The translations under genes were made by a program, and so were the position numbers. The notes under the pieces were generated by a model. It did not search any database, was not told where the DNA came from, and was given only the letters and a program-made list of their open reading frames with translations. Source: Mermis nigrescens (Eukaryota > Nematoda > Enoplea > Mermithida > Mermithidae). From it: 64,000 bases of DNA. This document shows positions 22,711 to 29,042 of this stretch, in pieces. Every line of letters starts with the position of its first letter. Within the stretch, counting starts at the first letter, position 1. The stretch covers positions 4,260,309 through 4,324,308 of the forward strand of contig JAVLUZ010000271.1 of assembly GCA_036768485.1 (NCBI GenBank), read 5' to 3'.

Positions 22711-23490
22711 CTACCTAAGCGTTCTAAAATGTAGTTTTACGATAGTTTTTCCGAACTCAAAAGGCACAGGTTTATCTTGATCACTCTTAATGTTCACTTC
22801 AATTGTATTGAATGATTTTTTGAGCACAGGTATATAATGTGGACTAATATATGCGTGATTAACAATATCCATATACTTTCCTTCTATATTCACAACCTGC
22901 AGGAGCGGCGCAAAAATATTTCCAACAATTTGAGGCTCAACTATATCACAATATACATAAAAGTTATGCATTCCACCTAGCATGTCAGGCGAATGGTGCG
23001 CAACTATGTTCAATTCTTTCTTAACGGTATAATCTATATTGCCAAGCTGGCTCTCTAGAAATCCTAGCATATACATTAAATGCTTTGTAAGCTTCACACT
23101 TTGAATATATTCAGAATTTATTGTCAGATGACAAAATTTTCTATTTTCATCATACTTTATGCCAATGTATTGCATGTAATCAAATTTATCTATTGAGCTA
23201 ATCGTTTTTATTCCATTCCTGATGGCTTGAATGAGATCGTGTATATTTAAATACCTTGCTCGAGGTATAAGCAATTTTTGTCGCACATTGTTTTTTATAT
23301 CATAAAATTGTATCATATTCTGCTCCTCGGAAACATTGTGCCATGTATTTGCATAAATTATTTCTACTAAACCAACCTCCCACTCACCATTTAATACAAT
23401 TTGTCTAGGCAGATTGGTAACAAATGTGGCTGCAGTATTTGTTTCTTGTGAATTGCTTGGAAGAGTAAGGTAAAATTGTTTCATATCCAT
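22711..23490 (-). CDS. Minor capsid protein (penton-like)
   Basis: 259 residues, intact. It belongs to the Polinton family of minor capsid proteins (single jelly-roll, vertex or penton role), recognised from 'FYLTLPSNSQE' at the N-terminus, 'GEWEVGLVEI' (about 35-44), 'YVYCDIVEPQIVG' (about 178-190), 'SPHYIPVLKKSFNTIEV' and the end 'PFEFGKTIVKLHFR'. The family and its virion role are known from capsid-protein comparisons; the fold is inferred here. The ATG lies 2 nt after the protease stop. A TATA-like box (23513-23524) sits in the end of the protease gene, 23 nt upstream. Last gene of the virion module, ending beside the inverted repeat. No stops or frameshifts. Confidence 0.87.
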   Translation of the reverse strand: MDMKQFYLTLPSNSQETNTAATFVTNLPRQIVLNGEWEVGLVEIIYANTWHNVSEEQNMIQFYDIKNNVRQKLLIPRARYLNIHDLIQAIRNGIKTISSIDKFDYMQYIGIKYDENRKFCHLTINSEYIQSVKLTKHLMYMLGFLESQLGNIDYTVKKELNIVAHHSPDMLGGMHNFYVYCDIVEPQIVGNIFAPLLQVVNIEGKYMDIVNHAYISPHYIPVLKKSFNTIEVNIKSDQDKPVPFEFGKTIVKLHFRTLR

Positions 23491-23492
23491 GT

Positions 23493-23915
23493 TTACAACT
23501 TAAGTTTATTTAAGTATTTATAGATTTTTTCATGTTGCATTGATGTGACAATTTTCTTAAATGAAATACCTTGTGCACGGCAAACTAGAAAATAGATGCA
23601 CATGTGGCCGCATGAAATGCTAAATATGCCTTGAACTTTTGCATTATTGTATGTGTAAGCTTTTGCATTATGCTGTATATACTCTTTGAGCTCAAATGGT
23701 CTTCGTCCGTAGCTGTCAAAATATTCACAGTGTCCTTTGTGATTAAAATAGAGGGCAACCCAGTGGGAGCCAGGTTGATTGCTATCATCTAGGTTCACTA
23801 CAAGGGCAGCAGGGTAACTCTTAATGCGAGGTACAAGGTCTAATGGGAAAACACCTAAAAATGTACGATTTTGAAAAGCAGCTTTAAGGATTTCAATTAT
23901 TTCAATAGTATTCAT
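23493..23915 (-). CDS. Adenovirus-type maturation cysteine protease
   Basis: 140 residues, intact, shorter than many relatives (about 180-200). The expected catalytic set is present: His51 in GSHWVALYF, Asp67 in EYFDSYG, Gln95 in VQGIF (oxyanion-hole side chain) and Cys102 in SISCGHMCIYFL. These proteases (C5 / Ulp1-like fold) cut precursor virion proteins during maturation; likely substrates are the neighbouring core and capsid proteins. The gene starts 3 nt after the capsid stop and ends 2 nt before the minor capsid ATG. I saw no clear TCTATAAATACT box within 60 nt of its ATG, so it may be read from the capsid transcript or use the weaker 'gattataacgcat' just upstream. Confidence 0.93.
   Translation of the reverse strand: MNTIEIIEILKAAFQNRTFLGVFPLDLVPRIKSYPAALVVNLDDSNQPGSHWVALYFNHKGHCEYFDSYGRRPFELKEYIQHNAKAYTYNNAKVQGIFSISCGHMCIYFLVCRAQGISFKKIVTSMQHEKIYKYLNKLKL
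23513..23524 (-). promoter_or_regulatory. TATA box for minor capsid gene
   Basis: TCTATAAATACT on the minus strand, 23-34 nt before the ATG, inside the last codons of the protease gene. Confidence 0.7.
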
Positions 23916-23918
23916 GTT

Positions 23919-25211
23919 TTATGCGTTATAATCATGAAAAGTGTTACGGTTTTTGTCAATCATTATCAAATTGTCAAATTCAGCATATATAATAATTTCA
24001 ACACCTGAATCGGGCAAATTACCACTGAATTTTATATGAATGCTGGTTGTACCCTCGTGGATCAAATCCCAATGCCCACTATCATCTTCATCAGGAGTCA
24101 GGTCGAACACGAAAAAACAGTGACTCGTTTTAAATTCAGCTCTGCTAATAAAATTACTTTCACGCCCCAAATCTAATGCATCAAACATTTGATTAAAAGC
24201 TTGTAGGTATCTATCATGTTTAAATGAAATGCTGAGTGGGTAAGCAGGAAATGTTACACCACCACATGTTACTTTTACATCATTTATATTGAAAGGCTTG
24301 AAATTAAATGGTGATTTTTCTATATTACCTCGATAAGCACTGCCTTCAACACATGCAAATACAATACGCCGAGGGAGCTGACCAGTAAACAATGTATAAT
24401 TAGGCGTTTCTCTTGCTGGATTTGATAAATGCAAGTTGGTCATAGCCACTCTCCTTATGGGATATTTTGCAGTACACGATTGCATTGTTTGTTCAAGGGC
24501 TAGATTTACACTGTCCAAAACCTCAACTTTTCGAATGAAAAATTTCATTTGTAGGACCTGTAGTTCTAAATTTAAATCCTCAAAGCACTGCAAAACAAAT
24601 GCATTGCTATTTCTATGTAATTCTAGGCGAAAATCGGTAAAATTAAGCAAATATCTGTCTTGTGAAAACATGTCAATGTGCAGTGGAGCTAAAACTTCTA
24701 CAATGTTTTCATCCTTAAACATTTTTGACCGCTTTTTGAATGCTTCATTGTCTTTTGTGTCAACATCACCTCCACCTTCGTGAAAGTACAAGGCTGTCTG
24801 TAAGTGAGAATGCTTTGCATCATATCCAAAATTAAGCTCGGTTTCAAAATAAGCCCTGTAAGCGTATTTGTCAGAGCTGTCAAAAACTAATTGACCTCCT
24901 AAAAAGCACTTTACTTGCTTGAAAAAAGTTTTACCAATGAGATTGATAGGCGCATAGTCGGGTATTGCTGCCCCTGCAGCAACCGCTGGTTTCCTTATTC
25001 TTAGTAACATATAAATGTGGTTTTTGCTAAGTTGCAGATAATGTGGGTCAGGTGGTATTCGAAATTCGTATGGTCCTTCATTTGTAATTGGATGCGTTGG
25101 CTGGATTTCGTGCCAGAAGCCTTGTTTTATCACTACTTGGGTAGGAGGGACTGTGAAAAGGTCAAGTTCGGTTTTTGTACTTGGAGTTGATTTTATGTCT
25201 ATGAGAGCCAT
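23919..25211 (-). CDS. Major capsid protein (double jelly-roll, hexon-like)
   Basis: 430 residues, intact. It belongs to the large invertebrate family often labelled 'F54H12.2-like', the double jelly-roll major capsid protein of Polintons/adintoviruses. Family marks: 'FTVPPTQVVIKQGFW' near the N-terminus, 'PINLIGKTFFKQVKCFLGGQ' (about 88-107), 'YAYRAYFETELNFGYDAKHS' (about 116-135), 'PLHIDMFSQDRYLLN' (about 176-190) and 'LFTGQLPRRIVF'. It would build the icosahedral shell. The start overlaps the end of the pVI-like gene by 50 bp in another frame. A TATA box (25249-25260) lies 38 nt upstream. Length is typical of this subgroup. The clean frame contrasts with the broken polymerase. Confidence 0.92.
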   Translation of the reverse strand: MALIDIKSTPSTKTELDLFTVPPTQVVIKQGFWHEIQPTHPITNEGPYEFRIPPDPHYLQLSKNHIYMLLRIRKPAVAAGAAIPDYAPINLIGKTFFKQVKCFLGGQLVFDSSDKYAYRAYFETELNFGYDAKHSHLQTALYFHEGGGDVDTKDNEAFKKRSKMFKDENIVEVLAPLHIDMFSQDRYLLNFTDFRLELHRNSNAFVLQCFEDLNLELQVLQMKFFIRKVEVLDSVNLALEQTMQSCTAKYPIRRVAMTNLHLSNPARETPNYTLFTGQLPRRIVFACVEGSAYRGNIEKSPFNFKPFNINDVKVTCGGVTFPAYPLSISFKHDRYLQAFNQMFDALDLGRESNFISRAEFKTSHCFFVFDLTPDEDDSGHWDLIHEGTTSIHIKFSGNLPDSGVEIIIYAEFDNLIMIDKNRNTFHDYNA

Positions 25212-25608
25212 TATTTTTGTTTAGTATTGAAAAGGCATCATTCGTATTAGTATTTATAGACTTTGGGCGGCTACCAAGCCCTTCCCCTTGCTGCAGAGCT
25301 TTAGAGGCTTCATCAAACAATTGAGCAGCTTCTCGCTTTGAGTGTTCTTTAGTTGATTGAAAAAGGGGTTTTCCTTGCGCCAAATCAGATGCTATGTTTG
25401 AACCTGCAACTAGAGCATGTTTCCCAACTCGCTTACCAATTGACTGCAAAACTGGGATGGCCATTCTGAAAAGCGAACGGAAAAAGCTGCCTAGACCAAC
25501 ACCCCGCTGGTATGGGATGCCTTTAAACCCCTCCAACTCATAGCCCGCCTGCCCAGTGTAGTACTGAAGCCAAAAATTGTAATTGTCTGGATGAAATTGG
25601 ACATGCAT
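25162..25608 (-). CDS. Core/membrane-active peptide, adenovirus pVI/pX-like
   Basis: 148 residues, intact. The conserved block 'GVGLGSFFRSLFRMAIPV' (about 36-53) is followed by an amphipathic helix with 'GKRVGKHALVAGSNIASDLA', a pattern shared by small proteins next to the capsid gene in Polintons/adintoviruses and compared to adenovirus pVI/pX. The GxG step before the helix could be a protease maturation site. A role in core condensation or membrane disruption is inferred from the comparison, not shown. The C-terminus 'KSINTNTND' reads through the TATA box of the capsid gene. Its own TATA box is at 25639-25650. Confidence 0.7.
   Translation of the reverse strand: MHVQFHPDNYNFWLQYYTGQAGYELEGFKGIPYQRGVGLGSFFRSLFRMAIPVLQSIGKRVGKHALVAGSNIASDLAQGKPLFQSTKEHSKREAAQLFDEASKALQQGEGLGSRPKSINTNTNDAFSILNKNNGSHRHKINSKYKNRT
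25249..25260 (-). promoter_or_regulatory. TATA box for major capsid gene
   Basis: TCTATAAATACT, 38-49 nt before the capsid ATG, embedded in the 3' coding end of the pVI-like gene. Confidence 0.72.
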
Positions 25609-25638
25609 TTTTGTGAATTGCTACTGCAAAGTAATAAG

Positions 25639-25650
25639 AGTATTTATAGA
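25639..25650 (-). promoter_or_regulatory. TATA box for pVI-like gene
   Basis: AAAGTCTATAAATACT context, 31-42 nt before the ATG, in the only real intergenic gap (61 nt) of the virion module. Confidence 0.75.
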
Positions 25651-25669
25651 CTTTCATCCCAATCAAAAT

Positions 25670-26212
25670 CTATGTCAGTTCGAGCTGCTGCAAAAGGTGC
25701 CTTCCTTGTTTATTGCCAATGCTTTCAATTGGAACATTTATACGATTGAGTGCTTTTAGTAATTCTATTGTACCTGGGTGTTTGCTTATATTTTTTCGCT
25801 CACGGGCTAAATCATGCACTATATCTGTGACATTAGAACCATAAATTTCTTGGCCATCAATAACAAGCTGTCCACTAGGGGAAATTTCGATATTTGGACT
25901 GCTGTGAATGTAGTGTAAGAGCATTTTTGCTTTCTGATACTGCGATTTTGGGATATCTTCAAGAATTTCCACATCATTAGCAATTTGACTTTCTATGATA
26001 TTTGCTTTAAAAGGTTGTTTTTTCTTTTCCTGTAATCGCATAAATCTACCAACAAGCTGATTATATTTCATAAGCTTTACGTCAGGTGGTACACTCTTAT
26101 CACTAAAAAGTTTTTGCATCTCCTTGTCTAGAGTGCCAAGTAAGCTATCAACAGGTTTCCTTCGTTCAGTCAGTTCACTAGGTATTAGAATTATTTTTTC
26201 TGTGTGCTTCAT
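25670..26212 (-). CDS. Conserved Polinton protein of unknown function (180 aa)
   Basis: 180 residues, intact. The layout matches a protein commonly found between ATPase and capsid genes of invertebrate Polintons: 'LDKEMQKLF' in the N-terminal third, a middle helix-rich part ('KSQYQKAKMLLHYI'), then 'QLVIDGQEIYGSNVTDIV' (about 115-132) and 'ALNRINVPIESIGN' near the end. Predicted soluble and mostly helical, with no enzyme motif. Its start overlaps the previous stop (ATGA, 26209-26212), suggesting translation from a shared transcript or a promoter inside the upstream gene. Possibly a virion or assembly protein from its position; function unknown. Confidence 0.75.
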   Translation of the reverse strand: MKHTEKIILIPSELTERRKPVDSLLGTLDKEMQKLFSDKSVPPDVKLMKYNQLVGRFMRLQEKKKQPFKANIIESQIANDVEILEDIPKSQYQKAKMLLHYIHSSPNIEISPSGQLVIDGQEIYGSNVTDIVHDLARERKNISKHPGTIELLKALNRINVPIESIGNKQGRHLLQQLELT

Positions 26213-26559
26213 TTTCTACTTATTATTGCATCAGCTAATAGACTGCCAACAATTGAAAGTATGGGAGTGAGTAATAAAGGAAGAAACCCACCGTTCTGTA
26301 ATATAATGTCTTTTCTTTGCTTTGTTGTTGCCTGCTTATTGTTTGCTAGATATCTAATTTGATTCTGATACCTTCTAAGTGTGTTGGTGTCTTTTTCTAA
26401 AAAAGGAATATTACCGTTTAAAAAGTTATGAGCACAATCACATATGCAAAGAATCTGATCCTTGCTAGCAGTATTTATTAGCGCGTTTCTCTGAGGTTTC
26501 TTTGCAATGCTTAGCACGTGTAAACAACTTATATTCCGTTTCAGTCGTTTTGGAGCCAT
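26209..26559 (-). CDS. Conserved small Polinton protein with hydrophobic tail (116 aa)
   Basis: 116 residues, intact. Basic N-terminus, a central region 'ILCICDCAHNFLNGNIPF' and a Lys/Arg-rich stretch leading to a hydrophobic segment 'GGFLPLLLTPILSIVGSLLA' (about 90-109). Proteins of this shape, with the GGFLP...L tail, are frequent beside the Polinton ATPase gene. The tail could insert in membranes or be an amphipathic virion peptide; the role is not known. A TATA box at 26587-26598 lies 28 nt upstream, inside the ATPase gene end. The stop overlaps the next ATG as ATGA. Confidence 0.75.
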   Translation of the reverse strand: MAPKRLKRNISCLHVLSIAKKPQRNALINTASKDQILCICDCAHNFLNGNIPFLEKDTNTLRRYQNQIRYLANNKQATTKQRKDIILQNGGFLPLLLTPILSIVGSLLADAIISRK

Positions 26560-26568
26560 CTTAAATTT

Positions 26569-27208
26569 TTATTTTTCATTTTCATTAGTATTTATAGACT
26601 TTGGTACATAAATAGATGGATGTTTATTGAATATATTCGTTTTTAGCCTATAAGTGTCCATAATATTTTGTGTTAAATCGATGAAAAGATACCCGTGAGG
26701 TTGAGAAGTTGCATCTGAATAAGCTTCTATAAAATATTTTTGATTGTTAGGATAAAGCTGTCGAGATAAAACTTGTGCCTGTAACTGATCAGCAGGATTT
26801 TTAAATAGCACAATATAATCAGAATTTATGCGAGAAGTGCGCAGGCCATCAAAAAATAGGTTTTGCACTATGTGAATGACACTGACATTCCAGTGGTGGC
26901 AACCTCGTGTAAATAATTGTATGATTTGCCCATTGCCTTTAGTTTCCTGCATCAGATCGTCAAGTATAAGTAGTTGAGGCGTTGGGCTTGTCTCTTTGAG
27001 TCTGTTAAAGTTTGGCAACCCTTTTATGAAGGTGACATTTTTTATTTTCGTGTATAATGGCTGATCTTCTGTAAAGCACCACCAAATTTTTGCAATTTTT
27101 GTGTCAATTATGTCTTTCACGATTTTCTATAAGCTCTTTCACAAACGTTGTTTTACCTGATTTTGTAGGGCCTGAAACAATGCATGTAAAAGGATGCTCT
27201 AAAATCAT
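26569..27208 (-). pseudogene. Packaging ATPase (FtsK/HerA, A32-like), frameshifted
   Basis: The N-terminal frame starts at the ATG 27208-27206, which overlaps the integrase stop as ATGA. It carries Walker A 'GPTKSGKTT' within its first 22 residues, then hits TGA at 27104-27106. The rest reads in another frame from about 27120 with Walker B 'QLLILDDL' and ends 'YVPKSINTNENEK'. One frameshift near 27110-27125 separates the halves, which otherwise cover the family length (about 215 residues). The family pumps DNA into capsids. The C-terminal KSINT is the reading of the next gene's TATA box. Sequencing error is an alternative explanation, but integrase and polymerase are broken too. Confidence 0.92.
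26587..26598 (-). promoter_or_regulatory. TATA box for the 116-aa gene
   Basis: AAAGTCTATAAATACTAATG context; 28-39 nt before the ATG at 26559, within the ATPase 3' end. Confidence 0.72.
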
Positions 27209-28261
27209 TTTGGTTGCTCATAAAACTTCAGTTCTCTCTTTGTTAATTCTGTACTAAACTTATTTGGCCAATTTTTGAATTTGACTTTGTATGTCCCTTT
27301 ACCAGTATTTATAGCCTTTGCAACTCGCTTATGCATTTCAGCCTCTGGTTCAGCCACTTGGAGCTCCTTTCTATAAAATGCTCCAATTATTGGCTCTCCC
27401 ATTAAATCCTCCAATCTGTATGTTTTAGGGCAACTGTCTGACTCCTCTTTTATGCGAAACAGCTCATCGGTATATGTGTGCTTGCTTGCTTTTGCAAACC
27501 CGCTTTTGAGTGAAGTTATTCTCACAAGTTGTCCAATAGGTAGTGCTGCTTCTGATTTACACATTTTTCTATTTTTTAGCATAAATGCTAATAATTCTCC
27601 TGTATTTTCAGAATTTACATCATTTGGGGCTGTATTGTTAAGGCTACTATGAGGCGTGCTATTATAGCTCTCAATGATGCTTTTATATACCTTTGTCCAA
27701 TTTTCATTTGAATAGTATGTCATGTATCGCATGAGCTTGTCACGGAATGTTCTATGAAATCGCTCCACAAAATTAGCCTTAATCTCGGGACTACTTGTCA
27801 ATATATGCTTGATTTTGTATGACTTAAGCAATCTATTAAATTCCCCTTTAAATTCATTACCATGATCAGTTCGCACTGCCTGAGGGATGTTAAGGGGCAA
27901 TATCTTTTCAAAAGCTTGTGATGCAGTCTTAGCACTTTTATTAGTCATTGCCTGTCACATAAGCTTTACGCGAAAAAACATCAATAGCCATCAATATGTA
28001 TCGATTTTTATAATTTTTATTCCTAAATTCTTTAAGATCAAGAAGATCTACATCCCACAGAAGATTAGGACCTGAAACTATAATTGCCCGCCTAGGAAAT
28101 CGCTTCCTCACTGGTTTATGCAATTGATAAGTAAACTGTTTAGACAAAAATTCTTTTACTCGCTTATTTGATGCTTTGCTAACTTTTTGCAGTTTATTGA
28201 TACCTGCAAATGCGCCCGGCTTGCCCACCTCAGTCCACTGTATCTTTAATGGTTCCATCAT
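27205..28261 (-). pseudogene. Retroviral-type integrase with chromodomain-like tail, frameshifted
   Basis: Two frames overlap at 27941-27948. The upstream part (28261-27941, 106 codons) has 'LHKPVRKRFPRR' and the first catalytic Asp in 'LLWDVDLLDL'. The downstream part (27948-27205) has the second Asp in 'RTDHGNEF' and the Glu in 'NFVERFHRT', 33 residues apart. It ends with a chromodomain-like stretch 'GTYKVKFKNWPNKF'. The DDE residues therefore survive but are split by a one-base shift near 27945-27960. This enzyme inserts the linear element into host DNA. It shares a short divergent promoter region with the TBP-like gene at 28304; the stop overlaps the ATPase ATG. Confidence 0.95.
27304..27315 (-). 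promoter_or_regulatory. TATA-like box inside integrase, possibly for ATPase
   Basis: GCTATAAATACT (one base off the consensus), 96-107 nt before the ATPase ATG, further than the others. It reads as 'AINT' in the integrase frame. Confidence 0.45.
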
Positions 28262-28303
28262 TTATAAATATAGACAAAGAAGAGTTTAAAGTATTTATTA
28301 AAA
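28262..28303. promoter_or_regulatory. Divergent promoter between integrase and TBP-like gene
   Basis: 42 bp containing TATAAATATAGAC on the plus strand (28264-28276, 28-40 nt before the TBP-like ATG) and AATAAATACTT on the minus strand (about 28290-28300, 29-39 nt before the integrase ATG). Both resemble the element's box. Confidence 0.55.
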
Positions 28304-28656
28304 ATGGTTACCATACAAAACATTGTGTTGACTACATGCCTACCAAATGTGCTTGATCTAGATGACATCTACCTGAAATTACCAAATAATCAGGAAAAAT
28401 TGTATGTCTTGGAGCAAAAACTATACAAGAAGGCGAAAATACGATAATGTTGAAAATAAAGCCTGTGCTGTTTGTTGGCTCGGCTAACTTGGGATTTCGC
28501 ATTGATCTTTGTAAGTTTTATGAGCTGGTGAAAAGAAAATGCATGTACGAAGTAGAATTATTTCCCGGCCTAGTATACAAATTTAGAAATGTGACTTTTT
28601 TACTCTTTACAAGCGGAAAAATGATTCTCACAGGTGCAAAACACAAGCATGCTTGA
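28304..28656 (+). pseudogene. TATA-binding protein-like gene, broken
   Basis: Two consecutive plus-strand frames. 28304-28447 (47 codons) starts 'MVTIQNIVLTTCLP', like the start of the first TBP repeat, then jumps to a helix-like end. 28447-28656 (69 codons) matches the second TBP repeat: 'VGSANLGFRIDL', 'ELFPGLVYKF' and 'LLFTSGKMILTGAK'. Both DNA-intercalating phenylalanine positions of that repeat (in LFPGL and LFTSGK) are kept. The middle of repeat 1, about 35-40 residues including its Phe pair, seems deleted. The frames differ, so there is a frameshift near 28440, and the end after TGAK is cut short. Divergence from conserved animal TBP argues against a recent host retrocopy. It is the only plus-strand gene of the element. 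Confidence 0.85.
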
Positions 28657-29042
28657 GAAATGCAGATTAGATACATAATATTCGAAACTTCACAAAAAAA
28701 TTTCCAAACTCTGCAAAAAATTTTCCAAACTTTACAAAAAAATATTCCAAACTTTACAAAAGTACTATGCTTAAGCATGTAAAATTAATTCCAAACTTTA
28801 CAAAAAATATTCCAAAGTTTACAAGAAAATTTTGAAACTACAAAAAAATTATCAAATTTTACAAGCTTTTGTGCCCATTTGTCGATGTCCGATCCACACC
28901 ACAAGGAGGTTGGCACAATGGTGGATCATTTCCAGCTAAAATTTTTACTGGCAAATTCAAGACTCCTGACCACGTGCCCATTTAAGTAGGATATCAGGCG
29001 CCTTGTTATCGTGCATGAGAGAAGCTGAAATTTATTTAAAGT
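28657..29042. repeat. 20-bp minisatellite and conserved hairpin between convergent gene ends
   Basis: 28690-28868 holds degenerate units 'ttccaaactttacaaaaaat', the unit of the arrays at 18.7 and 63.5 kb. At 28869-28918 TTGTGCC pairs with GGCACAA around 'cacaccacaaggagg'. The same hairpin-plus-minisatellite order follows the polymerase tail in the remnants at 63.3-63.8 kb, so it belongs to this element lineage. It may end transcription for the converging polymerase and TBP-like genes. Minus-strand AATAAA lies near 29032-29037. Confidence 0.7.

Noticed and set aside
28447..28656. Recent retrocopy of the host TBP gene
   Set aside because: Only motif-level similarity to the very conserved animal TBP core, and the position and promoter fit the element; still testable by phylogeny.
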